Below, in pieces: positions 1 through 6,516 of a stretch of 8,556 nucleotides of DNA. Position 1 is the first letter of the stretch. Each line of letters begins with the position of its first letter. Position numbers and translations under genes: made by a program. The DNA is from Chloroflexota bacterium (lineage in GTDB: Bacteria; Chloroflexota; UBA11872; VXOZ01). Location: NCBI GenBank assembly GCA_009839775.1, contig VXOZ01000471.1, forward strand, positions 1-8,556, given 5' to 3'. Under the pieces are notes generated by a model. It did not search any database. It had not been told where the DNA came from and saw only the letters and a list, made by a program, of their open reading frames with translations.

Positions 1-2
1 GT

Positions 3-617
3 GGAACAATGCTCTCTACGTTGCTGTTTGGCATCGGCCTGTTTTTCGTGGCTCCGATGCTCGTTGCCGGCATCTTTGCCAATCAAATCGGCAACGCCGT
101 GCTGTTGAGCATTGTTGAAGGACTATTGCGTCTATTGCTGTTGATTGGATACCTCTGGCTGATTGGAGTTACACCGAAGATTGGGCGCGTCTTTGCGTAC
201 CATGGCGCCGAGCATAAGGCGGTGCATGCCCAGGAGCGGGGACTGGAACTGGAGCCCGAGTCCGTGCAGACGTGCTCCACCGCGCATCCGCGCTGCGGCA
301 CGGTTCTGATACTGGTTGTTGTCGTGGTCGGCGTCGTTTTGTTCGCGCTGCTGGGACATCCGCCGCTGTGGTTGCGTATACTATCGCGTATACTGCTCGT
401 GCCGGTGTTGATTGGGCTTTCTTACGAATGGCTGCGCTTTTCGGCAAGACACTTCCAGCAATTCATCGTGCGGGCACTCGTATGGCCGGGCCTGCTGCTA
501 CAGTCTCTAACCACGCGGCAGCCCGCTGACGATCAGGTTGCCGTCGCCATAGCCGCGCTGCAGGCCGTGATCGCGGCGGATGAGAAAGCACTGCAACCGA
601 CCCCGGCGAGCGCTTGA
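3..617 (+). CDS. DUF1385 (YqhQ-like) membrane protein, 5' partial
   Basis: This is the C-terminal part of a DUF1385/COG3872 integral membrane protein, a family of unknown biochemical function. Numbering from the in-frame ATG at position 9, the visible residues include the family blocks HGAEHK (65-70), HPRCGT (93-98), RILSR (123-127) and LTTRQP (167-172). Hydrophobic stretches at about 1-24, 33-55, 98-117 and 126-140 look like membrane segments. The frame is still open upstream of the ATG to the window edge. Family members are usually about 300 residues and begin with a GGQAVIEGV-type block that is absent here, so about 100 residues are probably missing and the ATG at 9 is unlikely to be the real start. 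The C-terminal tail (about 185-202) is poorly conserved and rich in Ala and Pro. The gene ends 28 bases before prfA, consistent with co-transcription. Linkage of this family to prfA is common in Firmicutes and Chloroflexota. The family assignment is confident; the function is not known. Confidence 0.9.
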   Translation, partial: GTMLSTLLFGIGLFFVAPMLVAGIFANQIGNAVLLSIVEGLLRLLLLIGYLWLIGVTPKIGRVFAYHGAEHKAVHAQERGLELEPESVQTCSTAHPRCGTVLILVVVVVGVVLFALLGHPPLWLRILSRILLVPVLIGLSYEWLRFSARHFQQFIVRALVWPGLLLQSLTTRQPADDQVAVAIAALQAVIAADEKALQPTPASA

Positions 618-627
618 GAAACTGCCT

Positions 628-632
628 GAGGA
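628..632 (+). promoter_or_regulatory. Weak ribosome binding site for prfA
   Basis: GAGGA lies 13 bases before the prfA ATG. It is a good Shine-Dalgarno core but sits farther from the start than usual. It lies in the 28-base gap after the DUF1385 stop codon, so ribosomes arriving from that gene may help initiation. Confidence 0.45.
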
Positions 633-645
633 CATGTGACTAACA

Positions 646-1712
<1,067 letters not shown>

Positions 1713-1716
<4 letters not shown>

Positions 1717-1805
1717 GGTTGCGTTTGGAAGCCACGACCCGTCTTCCGGCCGTACAAGCCATCGAAATCGGCAATTGCCGCGCCGGTAGTACTCCCCTCG
1801 CGTAA
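1713..1805 (+). CDS. Possible 30-residue small ORF coupled to prfA
   Basis: An ATG at 1713 overlaps the prfA TGA as ATGA and opens a 30-codon frame ending in TAA at 1803-1805. GGAG at 1702-1705, inside prfA, lies seven bases before the ATG and could serve as its ribosome binding site. The predicted peptide begins MRLRLEATTR, ends GSTPLA, has one cysteine, and shows no membrane segment or recognisable motif. The reading frame could be chance, since it is short and sits in a 133-base intergenic gap. Its stop overlaps the start of a second frame of 10 codons (1805-1837). It may act only to carry ribosomes toward prmC rather than to make a useful peptide. I do not recognise it. Confidence 0.25.
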
Positions 1806-1849
1806 TGTATGCAGAGCAGATTTACGTTTGCCGCTGAGAGCCACGTAAC

Positions 1850-2758
1850 GTGCTCACTATCCGGGATGCTCTCGCTTGGGCTTCTCGCCGTCTAGAGATA
1901 AACGGCATCGCCTCGTGCGCCCTGGATGCTCGTATTCTCCTACGGCATGCTCTGGGATATTCCGATCTGGACGTAGCTCGGGGCACAACGTCTCTCTCCG
2001 AGGAGCAGGATGCCACCTTTCGGGAGCTTATATCACGACGGGCGCAGAGCGAGCCTGTCGCGTATATCATTGGCAAGAAAGAATTCATGGGGCTGGAATT
2101 CGCCGTAGATCAGCGCGTACTCGTTCCTCGACCGGAAACTGAATTACTCGTAGAGAAAACCCTTGCGCTCTTTGGCAGCACATACGGGTCGGCTCCGCCT
2201 CCTACGACAGTGCTCAGTGACGAGTCTCATCCGCTCATTGCCGATATAGGCACCGGCAGCGGCGCGATTGCCGTCAGCCTTTCCAAGCATCTGCCGCGCG
2301 CGACTGTCTACGCCACGGACATATCCGCCGACGCGCTGGCGGTTGCTCAAGAGAGTAGTGTGGCGCATGATGTTGCAGGGCGAATAGTCTTTATCCAAGG
2401 GCACTTTCTGCAGACGCTTCCCAGGCCGGTTCACGCTATTGTCTGCAATCCGCCGTACATTCCTCAGGAAGAGATAACTGGACTGGAACGAGACGTCCGA
2501 GACTATGAGCCGACTGTCGCGCTCTCCGGCGGCACGGACGGTCTTGATGCCTATCGAAGTATAATTCCCGACCTTTCTACCTACCTTCTGCCTGGTGGAT
2601 TCGCGCTCTTTGAGATAGGATTTGACCAAGCGGCGGCATTGAGGGCGCTCGCCGCCCGCCACTTGCCGGGGGCTCGTGTTGACGTGTATCAGGACCTGGC
2701 TGGCTTTGATCGTGTAGTGCAAGTCTCACAGGTTGTACCCGCCGATCCAGAGAACTGA
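1850..2758 (+). CDS. prmC: Release factor glutamine N5-methyltransferase PrmC (HemK)
   Basis: This SAM-dependent enzyme methylates the side-chain amide of the GGQ glutamine in RF1 and RF2, which speeds peptide release. The N-terminal helical domain (about 1-85) begins LTIRDALAWAS, typical of the family, and contains YIIGKKEFMGLEF near 72-84. The linker RPETE is at 94-98. The SAM-binding motif I, DIGTGSGAI, is at 132-140. The acidic end of strand 2 (ATDIS) is at 155-159. The substrate-binding signature NPPYIP is at 200-205, and NPPY is the hallmark of amide N-methyltransferases. At 302 residues it is slightly longer than the usual 275-290, with extra residues around 109-127. The start is GTG at 1850: an in-frame TGA at 1835-1837 rules out an earlier start, and GAGAG at 1836-1840 is a modest ribosome binding site nine bases away. 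Its position after prfA, its substrate gene, is widely conserved. Confidence 0.96.
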   Translation: MLTIRDALAWASRRLEINGIASCALDARILLRHALGYSDLDVARGTTSLSEEQDATFRELISRRAQSEPVAYIIGKKEFMGLEFAVDQRVLVPRPETELLVEKTLALFGSTYGSAPPPTTVLSDESHPLIADIGTGSGAIAVSLSKHLPRATVYATDISADALAVAQESSVAHDVAGRIVFIQGHFLQTLPRPVHAIVCNPPYIPQEEITGLERDVRDYEPTVALSGGTDGLDAYRSIIPDLSTYLLPGGFALFEIGFDQAAALRALAARHLPGARVDVYQDLAGFDRVVQVSQVVPADPEN

Positions 2759-2802
2759 GCACAGCGCTCTCACGCTGCTATGTGTCGAACTAGTGACCCT
2801 AT

Positions 2803-2807
2803 GAGGA
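2803..2807 (+). promoter_or_regulatory. Ribosome binding site of the dehydratase gene
   Basis: GAGGA lies 10 bases before the ATG at 2818. Two other ATGs nearby (2801 and 2807) are out of frame with the gene, so this site supports the start at 2818. Confidence 0.55.
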
Positions 2808-2817
2808 TGAAAAGGCT

Positions 2818-4086
2818 ATGCGCATTACCGACGTACGCGCCATCTGTACCGCGCCGGCAGGCCTCGCGCTTGTCGTCGTCAAAATTGAGACGAGCACGCC
2901 CGGCCTCCACGGCTTGGGCTGTGCGACGTTTAGACAGCGCCCACTAACCGTTGTAACTGCTGTCAATGAATACTTGCGTCCCTTCCTCGTTGGCAAGGAC
3001 CCATCCGCCATCGAGGACATCTGGCAGTCGTCCTACTTGAGTTCCTACTGGCGCAGCGGCCCGGTGCTGAATAATGCCCTTGCAGGCGTGGATGCGGCGC
3101 TGTGGGACATTAAGGGCAAGATCGCGAACCTGCCCCTGTACCAGCTCTTTGGCGGTAAGTGCCGTGACTTCGTCCCGCTCTATACATCCGCCGGCGGCGA
3201 CGATGTGTACGCGGCGGAAGAGTCCGTGCGTGGGTGGATGGAACAGGGGTACCGCTACGTGAAGTGTTCCACGACCGAGCCGGGATACAAGAGCAACAGC
3301 GCCGGCAGCAACGCCACCGGTTGGCGGCGCGCGTCTCGAGGCGAGACTGCCGGCAAATCAGGTGAAGAGGCCTTTGAAGTGGACCACAGTGTCCTGGAGG
3401 GCGCCTGGGAGCCGACACCGTACGTGCGCCAATTGCCGCGGCTCTTCGAACACCTGCGCAACCAATTGGGCGACAGTGTGGAATTGATCCATGACGTGCA
3501 TGAGCGCATTCCGCCTATTCAGGCAATTGGCCTGGCCAAAGCGCTTGAACCGTACAACCTGTTCTTCTTGGAAGACTCGCTTGCGCCGGAGGATAACGCC
3601 TACTTTCGCATCATGCGCCAGCAGACCTCGACCCCCATCGCCATGGGCGAACTCTTTGTCAACCAGGCCGAGTACGTGCCCCTGATTCAGGAGCGGCTCA
3701 TCGACTTCATACGGGTCCACATCTCCGATATTGGGGGCATTTCAGTGGCCCGTAAATTGGCTAATTTCTGTGAATTCTACGGCGTACGCACGGCCTGGCA
3801 CGGCCCGGGGGACGTTTCGCCGGTGGGTCATGCGGCCAACATGCATCTGGATTTTGCCTGCCACAACTTCGGTATTCAGGAACAGCACTTGTTCAACCAA
3901 GCCGCGCAGGACGTGTTTCCCGGTATGCCGGAGATTCGCGACGGCGCGATGTGGTGTAACGAGCGCCCCGGTCTCGGCATCGAGCTCGACGAAGAGCTGG
4001 CCGCGCGTTTCCCCTTGCCGGAAATGCCGTACGGCGGCGGCTGGGCGCCCCTGCGCCGCGCCGACGGCACCGTTAACCGGCCGTAG
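2818..4086 (+). CDS. Mannonate dehydratase/RspA-like enolase-superfamily protein
   Basis: A 422-residue member of the mandelate racemase/muconate lactonizing branch of the enolase superfamily, closest by eye to the D-mannonate dehydratase (ManD)/RspA group. These enzymes abstract the proton next to a carboxylate and dehydrate sugar acids with Mg2+. The capping domain spans about 1-120, and the barrel domain follows. Likely metal ligands are D226 (in HDVHER), E252 (in FLEDS) and E278 (in MGELF). Likely catalytic histidines are H228 and H328 (in AWHGPGD). SPVGHAANMHLDF (334-346) and NFGIQE (350-355) are typical of the ManD group. The loop at about 146-190 is unlike classic ManD: where ManD has an Arg in a GYKAIR-type block there is K149, and the loop is rich in Ser, Gly and Asn, with no obvious equivalent of the catalytic Tyr. 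The substrate therefore cannot be assigned, and activity may be low or different. The gene stands alone, 59 bases after prmC. The superfamily call is secure; the exact reaction is not. Confidence 0.88.
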   Translation: MRITDVRAICTAPAGLALVVVKIETSTPGLHGLGCATFRQRPLTVVTAVNEYLRPFLVGKDPSAIEDIWQSSYLSSYWRSGPVLNNALAGVDAALWDIKGKIANLPLYQLFGGKCRDFVPLYTSAGGDDVYAAEESVRGWMEQGYRYVKCSTTEPGYKSNSAGSNATGWRRASRGETAGKSGEEAFEVDHSVLEGAWEPTPYVRQLPRLFEHLRNQLGDSVELIHDVHERIPPIQAIGLAKALEPYNLFFLEDSLAPEDNAYFRIMRQQTSTPIAMGELFVNQAEYVPLIQERLIDFIRVHISDIGGISVARKLANFCEFYGVRTAWHGPGDVSPVGHAANMHLDFACHNFGIQEQHLFNQAAQDVFPGMPEIRDGAMWCNERPGLGIELDEELAARFPLPEMPYGGGWAPLRRADGTVNRP

Positions 4087-4114
4087 GGCGCGCCATCCTG
4101 AACCTGCACGATGT

Positions 4115-4130
4115 CTTCTCACGCGAGAAG
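4115..4130 (+). terminator. Hairpin after the dehydratase gene, possible weak terminator
   Basis: CTTCTC, the loop ACGC and GAGAAG form a perfect 6-bp stem with a tetraloop, 28 bases after the dehydratase stop codon. No T-run follows, so it is not a standard rho-independent terminator. It may protect the 3' end of the transcript or be chance. Confidence 0.3.
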
Positions 4131-4212
4131 CGGCGCACTGGGGCTTATTGCGAAAACTCCCTCTATCTTTGCCATTGACCCATCTGTTAATGACGGGATT
4201 TGCGTGCTTGCC

Positions 4213-4221
4213 TGCTATAAT
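4213..4221 (+). promoter_or_regulatory. Extended -10 promoter of the tRNA-Arg gene
   Basis: TGCTATAAT is an exact extended -10 element (TGN followed by the consensus TATAAT at 4216-4221). No good -35 hexamer lies at the normal distance; the TTGACC at 4175-4180 is 35 bases away, too far. An extended -10 can work without a strong -35. Transcription would begin near 4228, leaving a leader of about 35 bases before the mature tRNA at 4264. The promoter is also the only strong one upstream of the ABC exporter genes. Confidence 0.65.
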
Positions 4222-4263
4222 TAAGCAGACAGTTCAATTGCTCCCTTCGCAAAGCAAACACCT

Positions 4264-4336
4264 GCGCCTGTAGCTCAGTGGACAGAGCATCGGTCTTCGG
4301 AACCGAGAGTCGGGGGTTCGAATCCCTCCAGGCGTA
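4264..4336 (+). tRNA. tRNA-Arg (anticodon UCG)
   Basis: A complete 73-base cloverleaf can be folded by hand. The acceptor stem GCGCCTG (4264-4270) pairs with CAGGCGT (4329-4335), with a G·U wobble as the first pair. The D stem is GCTC/GAGC (4273-4276 and 4285-4288). The anticodon stem TCGGT/ACCGA (4290-4294 and 4302-4306) encloses the loop CTTCGGA, giving anticodon TCG at 4297-4299, which reads CGA and probably other CGN arginine codons. The T stem GGGGG/CCCTC (4312-4316 and 4324-4328) has one G·U pair and the standard loop TTCGAAT. The discriminator base is A4336, as in most arginine tRNAs. The next bases are CCCA, so the CCA tail is not encoded in register and would be added by CCA-adding enzyme. 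It lies between its own promoter and terminator. Confidence 0.95.
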
Positions 4337-4360
4337 CCCAACAGCTTACGCGTAGCATCC

Positions 4361-4392
4361 GAGCGGAAGGAATCACCTTTCCGCTCTTCTTT
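4361..4392 (+). terminator. Rho-independent terminator of the tRNA gene
   Basis: GAGCGGAAGG (4361-4370) pairs with CCTTTCCGCTC (4376-4386) as an 8-bp GC-rich stem plus two more pairs across a single bulged T. The loop is AATCA, and TTCTTT follows at 4387-4392. It lies 24 bases after the tRNA and should end that transcript. A TTGACC hexamer at 4391-4396 overlaps the tail and could be a -35 element for the downstream ABC genes, but no matching -10 is clear. Confidence 0.75.
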
Positions 4393-4441
4393 GACCGGCC
4401 CCCAGGCGGCTTTGAGCGGTCGGAATTGCGTAGTCCGGCGC

Positions 4442-4448
4442 AAGGGGA
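4442..4448 (+). promoter_or_regulatory. Ribosome binding site that decides the ABC ATPase start
   Basis: AAGGGGA ends four bases before the GTG at 4453. This favours GTG at 4453 over an upstream in-frame TTG at 4426, which has no good purine-rich site before it. Confidence 0.6.
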
Positions 4449-4452
4449 CTTT

Positions 4453-5385
4453 GTGAAGACTAAATCTGACGACAGCGTAATTCGCGCGACAGACTTAACC
4501 AAACGGTTCGGCGAGATTGTTGCCGTAGACGGGGTCTCTTTCCAGGTCAAGAAGGGCGAGACCTACGGCCTGCTGGGCCCGAACGGCGCGGGCAAGACCA
4601 CCACCATGCGCATGATTAGTGGTCTATCACCACTCACCGCCGGCAAGCTGACCGTGGCGGGCATAGATGTTACCAGCCAGGCAAGAGAGGTGCGAAACGT
4701 CTTGGGCGTAGTTACGCAGGAAGACGGCCTCGATACAGACCTTGACGCCAAGAGCAATCTGATAGTCTACGGATACACCGCCGGTCTCTCGCGCGCGGAT
4801 GCGGAAAAGAGAGCCGATGCGGTGCTGATGTTTTTCGACTTGACCGACAAAGCGCATGAGGAAATAGACTATCTTTCCGGTGGTATGAAACGGCGTCTCG
4901 CAATTGCGAGGGCCTTCATGACGAGTCCACGAGTCATCGTACTGGATGAGCCCACGACCGGACTGGACCCGCAGGGCCGCAATCGCGTGTGGCAAGAGTT
5001 GGAGACAATGAAGCAAGGCGGCGTGACGATCCTCATGTCCACGCACTATATGGATGAGGCCGCGGCCTTGTGCGACCGGCTCGCCATCATGCACCATGGC
5101 AGGATCCTCGCCGAAGGCACGCCGGACGAGTTGGTTAACCGGCACGCGGGCTCTGAAGTGGCTCAGGTGCGGGTTTCCAACGGCGTGCGCCGGGATGTGG
5201 TGGACTGGATCGGAGATGCCGGTTTCGACTATCGGGACGCCGGCGCGGTCATCACCGTCACCTCCCGCAACGGCGCGCGCCCGGACCTCTCCGGCCTGGC
5301 AGGCGTGCGTGTCTCCTACCGGCCCTCCAACCTGGAGGACGTGTTTCTCACCATGGCCGGCCGCGGTCTAACGGACGACGAATGA
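4453..5385 (+). CDS. ABC-2 type exporter, ATP-binding subunit (DrrA/NodI-like)
   Basis: Cytoplasmic ATPase that powers an ABC-2 type exporter. Numbered from GTG at 4453 (310 residues), Walker A GPNGAGKTT is at 42-50, the Q-loop glutamine is near 89, and the ABC signature LSGGM is at 141-145. Walker B IVLDEP is at 162-167, the D-loop follows as TTGLDP, and the switch histidine is H198 in MSTHYMDEA. The C-terminal region ends with NLEDVFLTMAGRGL, typical of the DrrA (daunorubicin resistance)/NodI/CcmA-like group. All catalytic motifs are intact. A longer version from TTG at 4426 would add nine residues, but the ribosome binding site favours GTG. The stop overlaps the start of the membrane subunit by four bases, so the two are made together. 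The substrate cannot be read from the sequence: drugs, lipids or polysaccharides are all known for relatives. Confidence 0.95.
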   Translation: MKTKSDDSVIRATDLTKRFGEIVAVDGVSFQVKKGETYGLLGPNGAGKTTTMRMISGLSPLTAGKLTVAGIDVTSQAREVRNVLGVVTQEDGLDTDLDAKSNLIVYGYTAGLSRADAEKRADAVLMFFDLTDKAHEEIDYLSGGMKRRLAIARAFMTSPRVIVLDEPTTGLDPQGRNRVWQELETMKQGGVTILMSTHYMDEAAALCDRLAIMHHGRILAEGTPDELVNRHAGSEVAQVRVSNGVRRDVVDWIGDAGFDYRDAGAVITVTSRNGARPDLSGLAGVRVSYRPSNLEDVFLTMAGRGLTDDE

Positions 5386-6173
5386 TGGCTGCTACCGCAA
5401 GTACCTACATCGCGGGCGTCAGGCTACGGAGCATTGCAGGCATTTGGTACCGGCACTTCCTCGTGCTAAGGCGCAATTTGCTTACGTCCATATCCTGGTA
5501 CTTCGTTGAGCCTTTCGTGATTCTCGTGGCCATTGGCATCGGCGTGGGCACCCTGGTGAATGATGTTCAAGGCGTGCCATATGCGCGCTTTATTACTCCC
5601 GGCGTCATCGTGGGCTCCGCCATGTTTCATGCCGTGTTCGAGTGCGCCTGGGGAGGATTCATGCGCATTCAGAAAGGTGTGTATGAAACCACGCTGACCG
5701 CGCCGGTGAGCACGCGGGAGGTCGCTATGGGCGACATTTTCTGGTCTATGACCAGGACGATTGTCACGGCGGTGTGCATAGGGACAGTGGCAGCGGCATT
5801 TGGGTGGATTGACAACTTGTCCGGCGTGGGCGTCCTGCTGCCGGCGGCGCTGGTTGGCGTGCAATTTGGGGCGCTGGGTCTCATATTTGCCGCGCTTTCT
5901 CCAAACGTGCACATCCTTTCGCTGACCTTCACCGTGGTGGCTAGCCCTCTTTATTTCTTAAGCGGCGCGTTCTTCCCCATCTCGTCCATGCCGGATTGGG
6001 TGGAGCCGCTCGCCTGGGCCGCACCCCTCACGCCTTCCGTGCACCTGGCGCGGGGATTTGTCACTGGAGACCTGGCAATGTCGCACTTGTTCGCCGGCCT
6101 CTACGTCGTCGCCTGGATCGCCGTGCTTTTCCCAATCGCCGCCACTCTCTTGCACCGCCGGCTGGTGAAGTAA
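5382..6173 (+). CDS. ABC-2 type exporter, membrane subunit (DrrB/NodJ-like)
   Basis: Integral membrane partner of the ATPase encoded immediately before it. The gene starts with ATGATG; the first ATG overlaps the ATPase stop as ATGA, a classic translational coupling arrangement, although the second ATG at 5385 is also possible. The 263 residues show six likely membrane segments at about 38-58, 70-92, 118-140, 150-172, 178-200 and 236-256. The amphipathic N-terminus (RLRSIAGIWYRHFLVLRRNL) is typical of this family. The loop RIQKGVYETTLTAPVS (about 95-110) and the block SPLYFLSGAFFPISSMPDW (about 188-206) are hallmarks of the ABC-2 membrane domain and NodJ/DrrB relatives. Length and topology are normal for a half-size permease, which likely works as a dimer with two ATPase copies. 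The exported substrate is unknown. Confidence 0.94.
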   Translation: MMAATASTYIAGVRLRSIAGIWYRHFLVLRRNLLTSISWYFVEPFVILVAIGIGVGTLVNDVQGVPYARFITPGVIVGSAMFHAVFECAWGGFMRIQKGVYETTLTAPVSTREVAMGDIFWSMTRTIVTAVCIGTVAAAFGWIDNLSGVGVLLPAALVGVQFGALGLIFAALSPNVHILSLTFTVVASPLYFLSGAFFPISSMPDWVEPLAWAAPLTPSVHLARGFVTGDLAMSHLFAGLYVVAWIAVLFPIAATLLHRRLVK

Positions 6174-6179
6174 CGCCTG

Positions 6180-6200
6180 CCCCTCCGCCTGGATGAGGGG
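6180..6200 (+). terminator. Possible weak terminator hairpin after the exporter operon
   Basis: CCCCTC (6180-6185) and GAGGGG (6195-6200) can pair as a 6-bp GC-rich stem with a nine-base loop, seven bases after the permease stop. No T-run follows, so termination would be weak or factor-dependent. Confidence 0.3.
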
Positions 6201-6315
6201 TGCTAGCGGTACAATCTACCGAGAGCGCTTTGCGGCTGCGGCCGCCGCGTAGTGGCATGCGGAACCTATTGCTAGCCAGCTTATTGATGCCCCGCACAGC
6301 GCAGAGTAAGCGGAT

Positions 6316-6337
6316 GAGTGTAAGCAGGGCTACACTC
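6316..6337 (+). repeat. Perfect 7-bp inverted repeat in the leader region
   Basis: GAGTGTA (6316-6322) and TACACTC (6331-6337) are exact reverse complements around the eight-base spacer AGCAGGGC. It could be an operator for a dimeric regulator or an RNA hairpin in a long leader of the substrate-binding protein gene. No T-run follows, so it is not a terminator. Its role is unproven. Confidence 0.45.
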
Positions 6338-6502
6338 GATCGACCGCCAAAGTGCTACAGTGAAAATACGAGGGAAATGGGTCTGGGTAGAGGTAGCCGA
6401 CGCGCTATGGTCTAGCGTATTGCAGTCTGATACCTACATTCCTGCTCTAACGGGGGCGCAATCTGACTCAAGATGGCAGCGGCGTTTTCTTGTAATTCTT
6501 CC

Positions 6503-6510
6503 AAGGAGGA
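6503..6510 (+). promoter_or_regulatory. Strong ribosome binding site of the substrate-binding protein
   Basis: AAGGAGGA matches the anti-Shine-Dalgarno sequence almost perfectly and lies six bases before the ATG at 6517. It is the best such site in the window, fits a highly expressed binding protein, and supports the long N-terminus of that protein. Confidence 0.85.
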
Positions 6511-6516
6511 AGCAGT

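Larger units (their letters stand above)
6174..6516 (+). other. 343-base intergenic region between exporter and substrate-binding protein
   Basis: I see no convincing gene here. Possible frames starting at 6200 and 6360 lack ribosome binding sites and family resemblance, and the second runs far into the next gene. The region holds a 6-bp inverted repeat just after the exporter stop (6180-6200), a TACAAT hexamer at 6210-6215 that resembles a -10 box but lacks a -35, a 5-bp repeat CGGTA/TACCG at 6207-6221 around it, and a perfect 7-bp hairpin at 6316-6337. The strong ribosome binding site of the next gene is at its end. A promoter for the substrate-binding protein most likely lies here, but I cannot place it with confidence. 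Confidence 0.6.

Noticed and set aside
2144..2722. 192-codon - strand frame opposite prmC
   Set aside because: Antisense shadow of a gene with complete motifs; low-complexity Arg-rich translation.
4175..4221. TTGACC at 4175-4180 as the -35 box for TATAAT at 4216
   Set aside because: The spacing is 35 bases, about twice what sigma-70-type promoters tolerate; the extended -10 explains the promoter better.
3731..4273. 180-codon + strand frame overlapping the dehydratase end and the tRNA
   Set aside because: Out of frame with the conserved dehydratase motifs, Arg- and Pro-rich, and runs into a tRNA gene.
4264..4336. tRNA as an integration site of a mobile element
   Set aside because: No integrase, no direct repeat of the tRNA 3' end downstream, and the next genes are ordinary transporter genes.
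6200..6415. 71-codon + strand frame in the intergenic region
   Set aside because: Arg- and Ser-rich composition without motifs, no ribosome binding site, and typical of out-of-frame GC-rich sequence.
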